From: Oscillospiraceae bacterium
GTDB lineage: Bacteria > Bacillota > Clostridia > Oscillospirales > UBA929
NCBI GenBank assembly: GCA_009784085.1
Contig: WRCJ01000086.1
Coordinates: forward strand, 1 to 5,777
Direction: 5' to 3'
DNA: 5,777 nucleotides
The notes below the pieces were generated by a model, which saw nothing but the letters and a program-made list of their open reading frames with translations, did no database searches and was not told the DNA's origin. The position numbers and the translations under genes were made by a program. Below are positions 1-5,771 of this stretch, piece by piece. Every line of letters begins with the position of its first letter. Positions within the stretch are counted from its first letter, which is position 1.

Positions 1-1017
1 AGTTTGGGCACGCTCATGGCGCCCGGCGGCGTGCTCTTATATCTGGATGAGATTCAATACTTCAATAAAAAACAGCAGCAATCGCTACTGGAATTCATCG
101 AGAACGGATCGATCACGTTGATCGCGTCCACCACCGAAAACCCGTATTTCTATGTATACAACGCCATCCTCAGCCGTAGCACCGTATTTGAGTTCAAGCC
201 CTTGGGCGCCGCAGACTTGCGGCAGGCCCTGGACAGGGCGCTCCTCCTGCTCGGCGGGGAGATGGGGCGGCGCGTGCGTTGCCCGGACGATGTGGCCGAC
301 TACCTGTGCCAAACCGCCGGCGGGGACGCCAGGCGGCTGATTGGGGCGGCGGAACTGCTGGCGCATGCATCGCCCTGCCCGCCCGAGGGCGAAATCGTGC
401 TGTCCCTGTCCGACGCCGAGATCGCCGCGTCGCGGGCGGCGGTGCGCTACGATAGGGAGGGCGACGCCCACTACGATATCCTGTCGGCGTTCCAAAAATC
501 CATCCGGGGCTCGGACCCCGACGCGGCGGTGCACTATCTAGCCCGCCTGCTCGCGGCGGGCGACATGGCGTCGGCCAGCCGCCGGTTGCTGGTCATGGCC
601 GCCGAGGACGTGGGGCTGGCCTACCCCCAAGCCATCGCCATCGTCAAGGCCTGCGTGGACGCAGCGTACATGCTGGGGCTTCCCGAGGCGCAGTTGCCGC
701 TGGCCCAAGCCGCCGTCCTGCTGGCTACCGCGCCCAAGTCCAACTCGTCGGCCGCGGCTATCTGGGCCGCCATGGCCGACTTGCGCAACGGGAAGGCCGG
801 CGACGTGCCGGCCCATTTACAGGACAACCATTATGAGGGCGCTAGAAAGCTCGGCCGGGGCAACGCCTACAAGTACCCCCACGACTTCCCGGGCCATTAT
901 GTGGCGCAACAATACCTACCCGACGAAATACAAAACGCCGCATACTACCGATATGGCGACAACAAAACGGAGCAGGCGGCCCTGCGCTATTGGGAGGCAG
1001 TCAAAAAGACCCTTTAG
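1..1017 (+). CDS. rarA: RarA/MgsA-type AAA+ ATPase, 5'-truncated by window edge
   Basis: This is the C-terminal part of replication-associated recombination protein A, a cytosolic AAA+ ATPase related to clamp-loader subunits that acts at stalled or gapped replication forks. The open frame runs in from base 1, giving 338 codons; family members are usually about 420-450 residues, so roughly 100 N-terminal residues with the Walker A loop lie outside. Visible, numbered from base 1, are Walker B LDEIQ (15-19), the FNKKQQQ segment, sensor 1 TTENP (44-48), the arginine-finger segment LSR (57-59) and a sensor-2-like GGDARRL (107-113). The C-terminal half carries the family segments SAFQKSIRGSDPDAA, LQDNHYEGARKLGRG and YKYPHDFPGHYV of the tetramerisation region. 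Ser/Leu at the window edge is not a real start. The stop is TAG at 1015-1017, four bases from the end of the convergent tetR-like gene. The frame is intact; the assignment is secure. Confidence 0.93.
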   Translation, partial: SLGTLMAPGGVLLYLDEIQYFNKKQQQSLLEFIENGSITLIASTTENPYFYVYNAILSRSTVFEFKPLGAADLRQALDRALLLLGGEMGRRVRCPDDVADYLCQTAGGDARRLIGAAELLAHASPCPPEGEIVLSLSDAEIAASRAAVRYDREGDAHYDILSAFQKSIRGSDPDAAVHYLARLLAAGDMASASRRLLVMAAEDVGLAYPQAIAIVKACVDAAYMLGLPEAQLPLAQAAVLLATAPKSNSSAAAIWAAMADLRNGKAGDVPAHLQDNHYEGARKLGRGNAYKYPHDFPGHYVAQQYLPDEIQNAAYYRYGDNKTEQAALRYWEAVKKTL

Positions 1018-1021
1018 CCCT

Positions 1022-1636
1022 TTATCCCACTGGTTTCAGCAGGGACAAGAGCATCGCGTACCCTTTTTGTTTGGCGTCTAGATCCATCTTGAACGATGAG
1101 ATGTTGAGTACCGCCACGGCAAAACAGAAATTCTTCACGAGGCGGATAAATGTAGGGATGTCCATTGCCTCCACCCTGCCCAACGCAATCAACTTATTGA
1201 GAAGCGGTAGCAGCGTATTCTCGATGGGGCAAAACAAGGCTTCTTCGATCAGCTTGGCGCTGTCGGTGCTGAAGGAAAAATCGTGCATGGCAATCAGGAG
1301 GATCTTGTCATACAACTCCTGATCGTCGGGTTCCATGCGACGAATCATCAGCTTCGACAGTTCTTGGAGCGTGGCGTTTTCCGCCATGTGGAGAAGCTCG
1401 TCCACATCGGGTTCTACCTTTTTATGCAACGCCACACAGTGGTGATAGATGCTGTCTCGAAGCTCCTTCTTGGACGCATAGCATTCATAAATCGACGCAA
1501 CCTCAACATCCATAGCCATCGCTATATCCTGAAGGGATACGCTTTCATACCCAAATTCAGAGAATAAATCGACGGCATAGTAGAATATTCGTTCTTTGAG
1601 TGAAAAAAACACCATTTTTTTAATGGCTTTCATCAT
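1022..1636 (-). CDS. TetR/AcrR-family transcriptional regulator
   Basis: A 204-residue one-domain-plus-sensor regulator of the usual TetR length. The N-terminal DNA-binding domain spans about residues 14-60: helix 1 YYAVDLFSEFGYESVS, then the helix-turn-helix LQDIAMAMDVEVASIYECY and the closing SKKEL at 55-59, as in the family. Residues 60-204 form a helical ligand/dimer domain that I cannot assign to a ligand class. ATG at 1636 was chosen because GGAGGGG (1644-1650) sits 7 bases upstream; a second ATG follows directly. It has its own promoter, with an inverted repeat over the -35 box, so autorepression is likely. The gene is AT-richer than its neighbours: by hand count 1081-1140 is 27/60 G+C, against 44/60 at 4501-4560 in hydE. 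That suggests a different history or acquisition. It follows hydF in the same orientation, but nothing shows that it controls hydrogenase maturation. Confidence 0.88.
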   Translation of the reverse strand: MMKAIKKMVFFSLKERIFYYAVDLFSEFGYESVSLQDIAMAMDVEVASIYECYASKKELRDSIYHHCVALHKKVEPDVDELLHMAENATLQELSKLMIRRMEPDDQELYDKILLIAMHDFSFSTDSAKLIEEALFCPIENTLLPLLNKLIALGRVEAMDIPTFIRLVKNFCFAVAVLNISSFKMDLDAKQKGYAMLLSLLKPVG

Positions 1637-1643
1637 TCTACAT

Positions 1644-1650
1644 CCCCTCC
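1644..1650 (-). promoter_or_regulatory. Ribosome binding site of the TetR-type gene
   Basis: On the minus strand GGAGGGG is followed by the 7-base spacer ATGTAGA and then ATG at 1636. It is a strong Shine-Dalgarno site and decides the start in favour of the first of two adjacent ATG codons. Confidence 0.85.
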
Positions 1651-1665
1651 AATTCCTCTGTAGTT

Positions 1666-1695
1666 AGTATATATCAAGTTGTTCCTATTTGTCAA
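1666..1695 (-). promoter_or_regulatory. Sigma-A-type promoter of the TetR-type gene
   Basis: Minus strand: a perfect -35 TTGACA (1695-1690) and a -10 TATACT (1671-1666) with an 18-base spacer; an overlapping TATATA would give 16 bases. It lies in a sharply AT-rich stretch. Transcription would begin near 1660, leaving a short leader of about 20-25 bases that contains the ribosome binding site. This makes the regulator an independent transcription unit rather than a tail of the hyd operon. Confidence 0.8.
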
Positions 1696-1700
1696 TAGGA
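1683..1700. promoter_or_regulatory. Inverted-repeat operator candidate over the -35 box
   Basis: TCCTATT-TGTC-AATAGGA is a perfect palindrome with 7-base arms and a 4-base centre. It covers the -35 hexamer at 1690-1695 completely. Length, symmetry and position fit a TetR-family dimer site that blocks RNA polymerase, so autorepression by the adjacent regulator is inferred. No second copy was noticed elsewhere in the window. Confidence 0.6.
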
Positions 1701-1718
1701 TATTTTAGTATATTATAA

Positions 1719-1761
1719 GGGGAACCCCCCTAGCCCCCCAGATCCCTGGGGGGAAGCCCCC
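1719..1761 (-). terminator. C/G-tract stem-loops after hydF, probable operon terminator
   Basis: Read on the minus strand, just after the hydF stop, there is a perfect 8-bp stem CCCCCCAG/CTGGGGGG with loop GGAT (1753-1734). It is followed by a weaker GGGG-GGTT-CCCC hairpin (1730-1719) that runs into the A/T-rich TTATAATAT. A third, overlapping option is GGGGG-CTT-CCCCC (1761-1749). The main stem has no T-run directly behind it, so it is not a textbook terminator. The place between the end of the operon and the next promoter nevertheless fits a termination role. The regular alternation of G and C tracts could also mark a dispersed intergenic repeat. Confidence 0.45.
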
Positions 1762-1762
1762 G

Positions 1763-2947
1763 TCAGCTCCCCACCGAGGGGCGCGGCAACCATCCCGACA
1801 CCCTTTCCAGGATGCCCTGCATGTGGCTGATGGCCACGCCGTAGTTGGTCATGGGCACGCCCGCCTGACGCGCCTCCCGCTCCCGGAAGCGCATTTCGCG
1901 GCCATTTAGCATACAGCCCCCGCAATGCACGACCACCGCGTAGCGGCCAAGCTCCCGGGGGAAACTGCTCCCCGAACAAAACGCAAAGTCAGGCGCGGCG
2001 CCGGCATGGGCGCGAATCCACCGGGGTAGCTTGACCGTGCCGATGTCGTCGCATTGCCGGTGATGGGCGCAGCCCTCGGCTATCAAGACCCGATCGCCGT
2101 CGGCCAGCGCGTCCAAAGCTTTCGCGCCCGCCGCCGCGCCCTCCAAAACGCCCTTGTACCGCGCCATGAGAATGGAAAACGAGGTCAGCGGAACGTCTTC
2201 CGGCGTGGCGGCGGAGACTTGGGCAAACACCTGGCTGTCGGTGATCACGATGGCCGGGGGCTTTGCCATGCCCCGCAACGCATCGGCATACCCGGTGTCC
2301 CTGGTCGCCACAGCCACCGCGCCGGCTTCCAGGAGATCCCGGATCACCTGCTGCTGTGGCAGGATCAGGCGGCCGCGGGGCGCCGCTTTGTCGAGGGGGA
2401 CCACCAGCACCGCCATATCCCCCGGCGCTACCAAGTCCCCGACCAGCCGGTGCCTTGTCTCCTCGCCGGCGCCGATCTCCGCTATTTTTTCCTTCAGCCT
2501 GTCGATATTCTCCCCCGTGGCGGCGCTGACATGAAAACCGTCCGCAAGGCGTATCTCTGTCAAATCCATTTTGTTGCGCACGACTAAAAAGGGCACTTGC
2601 ATCTCGCGAAACAACGCCAACAACGCGCGATCCTCGTCTTCGAGCGCACGGCCCGCTTCCGCCACTAGAATCGCCACATCTGTCCGGCGCAACGCCTCCC
2701 GGGTCTTTTGCACCCTCAGGCCGCCCAGCGCGCCGGCGTCGTCAATGCCGGGGGTATCGATCATCACGACAGGGCCGATGGGCAGCAACTCCATCGCCTT
2801 GCTCACCGGATCGGTCGTCGTCCCCTTGACCGGGGACACCACCGCCAAGTCCTGCCCCGTGATGGCGTTGAGTAAACTGGACTTCCCGGTGTTGCGGCGG
2901 CCGAACAGGCCGATATGCACCCGTTCCCCCTTTGGCGTATCGTTCAT
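1763..2947 (-). CDS. hydF: [FeFe]-hydrogenase H-cluster maturation GTPase HydF
   Basis: HydF is the cytosolic scaffold that assembles the 2Fe subcluster from HydE/HydG products and transfers it to apo-HydA. The 394-residue product has the normal length and order of domains. The N-terminal GTPase domain has G1 GRRNTGKS (16-23), the TTTDP switch I region (43-47), G3 DTPG (64-67), G4 NKMD (125-128) and a G5-like SAA (141-143). A dimerisation region follows. The C-terminal Fe-S domain carries the family signature CxH-X45-HCxxC: Cys293, His295, His341, Cys342, Cys345. The start ATG (2947-2945) overlaps the hydG stop as ATGA. The AGGA just before it is too close to be a normal ribosome binding site, so translation is probably coupled to hydG. 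The frame is intact, it is the last gene of the operon, and the identity is secure. Confidence 0.97.
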   Translation of the reverse strand: MNDTPKGERVHIGLFGRRNTGKSSLLNAITGQDLAVVSPVKGTTTDPVSKAMELLPIGPVVMIDTPGIDDAGALGGLRVQKTREALRRTDVAILVAEAGRALEDEDRALLALFREMQVPFLVVRNKMDLTEIRLADGFHVSAATGENIDRLKEKIAEIGAGEETRHRLVGDLVAPGDMAVLVVPLDKAAPRGRLILPQQQVIRDLLEAGAVAVATRDTGYADALRGMAKPPAIVITDSQVFAQVSAATPEDVPLTSFSILMARYKGVLEGAAAGAKALDALADGDRVLIAEGCAHHRQCDDIGTVKLPRWIRAHAGAAPDFAFCSGSSFPRELGRYAVVVHCGGCMLNGREMRFREREARQAGVPMTNYGVAISHMQGILERVSGWLPRPSVGS

Positions 2948-4347
2948 ATCCTAAAATCACGGCTTCCTTCCCTAATGCGCGTGAGGTAGCCCGCTACCAG
3001 GCTGCGCACTTTTTCGCTCGGCACATGGGATAGCTCCCGCTTGATAAGATCTTCGCCCAACGCCCGGGTCCCCGGCGCCGCATAGTCCATGAGGTATTCC
3101 TGCAAGGTCATCAGCGCGTTGGGATGGCAGCAGTTTTGGATCTGCCCGCTCTTGCAGAGCGACATGAAACGATCCCCGGTGCGCCCCTCCCGATAGCAGG
3201 CGGTGCAAAAGCTGGGGATGTGGCCGGTTTCCATGAGCCAGCGCACCACCTCGTCCAGCGTCCGGTTGTCCACCGTGTCGAACTGCCTCGTATTCTCCGG
3301 CTGTGGCTGCCGGTAGCCGCCCACGCTGGTGCGGGAACCGCCGCTGATTTGGGAAACGCCGGCCGCCAACGCCATTTCCCGGCTGGCCTTGCTCTCCCTG
3401 GTGGAGATGATGATGCCGGTATAGGGGGCGCTGATCCGGATGCACGCGACGATTTTGCGAAAAGTCCGATCGTCGATCCCGCCCCCGAACGCCTCGGGGT
3501 CGATGCCTTCCGCCGCCCTGACCCGGGGCGCGCTGACCGTATGTGGCCCCACGCCAAACACGGCCTCCAGATGCTCCGCGTGCATCATCAGCGCGGTGAA
3601 CTCGTACAGATAATTCGTCAGCCCGAACAGGACGCCGATGCCCACATCGTCAATCCCGCCCCGCATGGCTCTGTCCATGGCCTCGGTGTGCCAGGCGTAA
3701 TCGCCCTTGGGTCCGGCGGGGTGCAATCTTTGATAGCTTTCTTTGTGATAGGTCTCTTGGAAGAGGATGTAGGTCCCGATGCCGGCGTCGCACAGCATCC
3801 GGTACTCCTCCACCGTGGTCGCCGCGATATTCACGTTGACCCGCCGGATGGCGCCGTTTTTATGCTTGATCTTGTAAATCGTCTCGATGGATTTCAACAC
3901 ATAGTCGATGGGATTGTTGACAGGGTCTTCGCCGGTCTCCAGCGCCAGTCGCTTATGCCCCATGTCTTGCAAGGCGGTTACCTCCCGCGCGATTTCCCCC
4001 TGTGTCAGCTTGACGCGCGGCATGCGCTTGTTCTGCGCGTGGTAGGGGCAGTAGGCGCAATGGTTCACGCAATAGTTGGATAGGTACAGCGGCGCGAAAA
4101 GCACAATCCGGTTGCCGTAGAACTCCTGCTTGATACGCTGGGCTATGGCCAAGATCTCCTCGTCGCGCCCGCTGTACAGGAGGAGTAACGCCTCCCGGTG
4201 GGGAAGCCCTTGGCACGCGGCGGCTTTTTTGAGTATCGCGTCCAGCAGCGCATCGTTTGCCCGGTTCTCCCGCGCCCACTGCAGGGAGTCGACAATCTCC
4301 CCGTGGTGGATGAACTCTTCCGCTTGGCTTGATTTCATGCGATACAT
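2944..4347 (-). CDS. hydG: [FeFe]-hydrogenase maturation radical-SAM tyrosine lyase HydG
   Basis: HydG cleaves L-tyrosine by radical-SAM chemistry into p-cresol and dehydroglycine, which yields the CO and CN- ligands delivered on iron for the H-cluster. The 467-residue length is normal. The SAM-cluster motif CX3CX2C is Cys93, Cys97, Cys100 (in NYCVNHCAYC). The auxiliary cluster motif CX2CX22C is Cys381, Cys384, Cys407. Cys407 rather than the adjacent Cys406 gives the canonical spacing. Other family segments are LETGEDP (135-141), FQETYH (196-201) and GVGPHTVSAPR (265-275); its His269 matches, as I recall, the residue near the labile iron. ATG at 4347 was chosen because AGGGGGG (4355-4361) ends 7 bases upstream. 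ATG at 4338 would instead form an ATGA overlap with the hydE stop, but it lies 16 bases from that site. The gene overlaps hydE by 13 bases and hydF by 4. Confidence 0.97.
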   Translation of the reverse strand: MYRMKSSQAEEFIHHGEIVDSLQWARENRANDALLDAILKKAAACQGLPHREALLLLYSGRDEEILAIAQRIKQEFYGNRIVLFAPLYLSNYCVNHCAYCPYHAQNKRMPRVKLTQGEIAREVTALQDMGHKRLALETGEDPVNNPIDYVLKSIETIYKIKHKNGAIRRVNVNIAATTVEEYRMLCDAGIGTYILFQETYHKESYQRLHPAGPKGDYAWHTEAMDRAMRGGIDDVGIGVLFGLTNYLYEFTALMMHAEHLEAVFGVGPHTVSAPRVRAAEGIDPEAFGGGIDDRTFRKIVACIRISAPYTGIIISTRESKASREMALAAGVSQISGGSRTSVGGYRQPQPENTRQFDTVDNRTLDEVVRWLMETGHIPSFCTACYREGRTGDRFMSLCKSGQIQNCCHPNALMTLQEYLMDYAAPGTRALGEDLIKRELSHVPSEKVRSLVAGYLTRIREGSRDFRI

Positions 4348-5381
4348 ATCGGATCCCCCCTCGATACGGTCAGTTCATATCCTATGGCCTTCATGCGCCG
4401 GTCCATGTTCTCCACGCATTCCGCCGCCGCCTCGCCGTCGCTGATTTTATGATCATAGAGCCGGTACTTTTGGCGCATGTCCCCAGGCGTCAGATTGGGC
4501 ATGACGACGTTCGCGCCCGCCAGCACCCCCAGCTCCCGCCCGTTGGGATGCAGCGTCCCCAGTGCCGTGGTGGCGGGGATCAGCAAGTCTGGCCGCATGA
4601 GGCGCAATATGGCCAAAAGGTTCAGCGTCAAGCGGAGATCGCCCGCCGGTTCCTGGGCGAATACGGTATCGCTGTGCGGGAGGAACGGGCCGATGCCTAC
4701 CATTTGCGGCCGCAACCCGTGGATAAACAGCAGATCGTCCACCAGGTAGCTTACCGTCTGCCCGGGCGACCCGACCATGAAGCCGCATCCCACCTGGTAC
4801 CCAATCTGTTTGAGATGCCCCAGGCAAGCTTTCCGGTTTTGTAGCGACATGCCGCGCGGGTGCAACCGTTGGTAATGGGCCGCGTGGGCGGTTTCATGCC
4901 GCAGGAGGTAACGGTCGGCGCCGGCGCCGAAGAGCCTCTGGTAACTCGCAAAGCTACGTTCCCCCAGAGAGAGCGTAATGGCGCAGTCCGGGTAGGTTTG
5001 CCGGATTTCCGCCACGATCGGGGCCAGGATCTCGTCGGTAAAGTATGGATCCTCGCCACCTTGCAGCACAAAGGTCCGAAAACCCGCGCGGTAGCCCGTT
5101 TGGCAACAGTCCAGGATCTGCGCGAGGCCCATGCGGAAGCGTTTGGCCCGGGCGTTGCCAACCCGCAAGCCGCAATAATAGCAGTTGTTTTTGCAATAGT
5201 TGGTAAACTCAATGAGCCCCCGCATGAACACCTGCTTGCCGTACGCCCCCTGCCGGGCCTCCCGCGCCCGCGCGAACAGATAATCGTCATCGCAACCCAT
5301 GAGGGCTTTGAATTCTTCCCGGCCCAAGACGCGCTGCTGCGCCAGCTTGTCTACTAGATCCCGCATGTCTAGGCTTCGCAT
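4335..5381 (-). CDS. hydE: [FeFe]-hydrogenase maturation radical-SAM enzyme HydE
   Basis: HydE is a radical-SAM enzyme acting between HydG and HydF; it converts the Fe(CO)2(CN)-cysteine product of HydG on the way to the 2Fe subcluster. From ATG 5381 it has 348 residues, the usual length. CX3CX2C is Cys63, Cys67, Cys70 (in TNYCKNNCYYCGLR). Further family blocks are LQGGEDPYF (106-114), RYLLRHETA (157-165), MVGSPGQT (202-209), GIGPFLPH (230-237), TTALGTLHPNGRE (271-283) and NVVMPN (291-296). The auxiliary-cluster site is degenerate: where the Thermotoga enzyme, as I recall it, has three cysteines, this one has Ser314, Cys322, Asn325. ATG 5381 is preferred because GGGGA (5388-5392) lies 6 bases upstream. 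In-frame ATGs at 5396 and 5366 are alternatives with no clear ribosome binding site, and all three sit in a 15-base tandem repeat. The regulator stop is 2 bases upstream of the chosen start. Confidence 0.95.
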   Translation of the reverse strand: MRSLDMRDLVDKLAQQRVLGREEFKALMGCDDDYLFARAREARQGAYGKQVFMRGLIEFTNYCKNNCYYCGLRVGNARAKRFRMGLAQILDCCQTGYRAGFRTFVLQGGEDPYFTDEILAPIVAEIRQTYPDCAITLSLGERSFASYQRLFGAGADRYLLRHETAHAAHYQRLHPRGMSLQNRKACLGHLKQIGYQVGCGFMVGSPGQTVSYLVDDLLFIHGLRPQMVGIGPFLPHSDTVFAQEPAGDLRLTLNLLAILRLMRPDLLIPATTALGTLHPNGRELGVLAGANVVMPNLTPGDMRQKYRLYDHKISDGEAAAECVENMDRRMKAIGYELTVSRGDPICIA

Positions 5382-5396
5382 ATCTAGTCCCCGCAT
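5352..5396 (-). repeat. Three 15-base tandem units, each with an ATG, at the hydE start
   Basis: On the minus strand three diverged 15-base units follow each other: ATGCGGGGACTAGAT, ATGCGAAGCCTAGAC and ATGCGGGATCTAGTA. All begin ATGCG and carry CTAG at unit positions 10-13. They encode MRGLD, MRSLD and MRDLV in the hydE frame. The first unit's CTAG supplies the TAG stop of the upstream regulator. The unit length keeps the frame, so duplication added possible starts without breaking the gene. Confidence 0.75.
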
Positions 5397-5641
5397 GTCG
5401 CCGACGCATAGGCCGTCTTCGTGCTCACGCCGTCAAACCGGCCGATCTTGCCCGCGAGGGCGCTTGTGACCTGCTGCGGGGCGTCCACGACCACGCTGAT
5501 GATGCTCAGGCCTTTTTGCCGATAGGGCAGACCCATGCGCCCGATGATGTAGTCGGCATAGTCATGCAAAATGCCGTTGATCCTCGCTATGGCTTCCGTG
5601 TTTTCCGCGATGATGGCAATGACAGCGACCCTTGTTTCCAT
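5384..5641 (-). CDS. TM1266-type iron-only hydrogenase system regulator (small ACT-like protein)
   Basis: An 85-residue protein resembling the small putative regulators, typified by Thermotoga TM1266, that are encoded with [FeFe]-hydrogenase maturation genes. Matching features are the N-terminal strand RVAVIAIIAEN (4-14), a helix with INGILHDY (21-28), then IIGRMGLPYR (32-41), a second strand GLSIISVVVDA (44-54) and the C-terminal ALAGKIGRFDGVSTKT (61-76). The pattern fits a ferredoxin-like/ACT fold of the NikR effector-domain kind. No helix-turn-helix or ribbon-helix-helix segment is visible, so DNA binding is not evident; its target and ligand are unknown to me. ATG 5641 was chosen because GGAGG (5652-5656) is 10 bases upstream and the length then fits the family. 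An upstream GTG at 5695 would read through the leader terminator. As the first gene of the operon, 2 bases before hydE, it is the natural candidate for controlling the operon, perhaps through the leader. Confidence 0.88.
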   Translation of the reverse strand: METRVAVIAIIAENTEAIARINGILHDYADYIIGRMGLPYRQKGLSIISVVVDAPQQVTSALAGKIGRFDGVSTKTAYASATCGD

Positions 5642-5756
5642 GGTTGGCAATCCTCCACAATACAAAAAGCGCCCCGAAAGGCGCGATTCTCCCACAATCC
5701 GCGTCTTTCGCCTAGAGCCGTACCCGGGTCTCAGCGTCAGAGGAATTTCTATCTTT
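5642..5756 (-). promoter_or_regulatory. Structured 5' leader of the hyd operon, candidate attenuator or riboswitch
   Basis: About 115 bases between the probable transcription start and the regulator ATG can fold into an ordered set of stems (RNA sense, forward coordinates). (a) A hairpin 5736-5709: CGCU/GGCG, a G·A mismatch, AGA/UCU, a C·C mismatch, CCG/CGG and loop GGUA. (b) A possible closing stem pairing AUUC(C)UCU (5746-5739) with GGAGAAU (5692-5686). (c) An alternative stem CGC(G)GAUU (5703-5696) with AAUCGCG (5688-5682). (d) A terminator hairpin 5684-5669. Stem c shares 5684-5682 with the terminator and 5688-5686 with stem b, so c excludes both, while b and d can coexist. That is the logic of an OFF-type transcription switch. 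I recognise no known riboswitch consensus; the ligand, or a protein effector, is unknown. The pairing was found by eye without energy calculation. Confidence 0.55.
5664..5684 (-). terminator. Intrinsic terminator in the hyd leader
   Basis: Minus strand: stem GCGCC (5684-5680), loop TTTCGG, stem GGCGC (5673-5669), then TTTTT (5668-5664). This is a short but complete Rho-independent terminator. It ends 8 bases before the GGAGG ribosome binding site of the first operon gene. A terminator between promoter and operon makes sense only as a conditional (attenuation) element, or as the end of an upstream unit lying beyond the window. Confidence 0.7.
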
Positions 5757-5762
5757 GATTTC

Positions 5763-5771
5763 AGTGTAACA
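5763..5771 (-). promoter_or_regulatory. Extended -10 candidate for the hyd operon promoter
   Basis: Minus strand TGTTACACT reads as an extended -10 (TGn plus TACACT, four of six matches to TATAAT). The matching -35 would fall about 10-15 bases beyond the window edge and cannot be checked. A start near 5756 would put the first leader stem just inside the transcript, which fits, but the call rests on a weak hexamer. Confidence 0.35.

Noticed and set aside
85..816. Minus-strand open frames opposite rarA (85-534 and 538-816)
   Set aside because: They are shadows of the rarA frame, low in complexity and rich in Arg/Gly, with no family resemblance.
1041..1069. A possible + strand terminator for rarA, AGGG...CCCT followed by T5, inside the end of the TetR-type gene
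   Set aside because: The stem is only four base pairs around a long unpaired loop and lies in coding sequence; too weak to call.
2054..2587. A 177-codon + strand open frame opposite hydF
   Set aside because: It is antisense to the conserved hydF coding region and has no recognisable domain or convincing start context.
3124..4083. A 319-codon open frame on the + strand opposite hydG
   Set aside because: It lies entirely antisense to hydG, whose frame has all family motifs. Long antisense frames are common in GC-rich DNA, and the translation shows no recognisable domain.
5384..5695. A longer 103-codon version of the small regulator starting at GTG 5695
   Set aside because: The extra 18 codons run through the leader stem and terminator, no ribosome binding site precedes that GTG, and the extension exceeds the family's usual length. 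ATG 5641 has GGAGG upstream.
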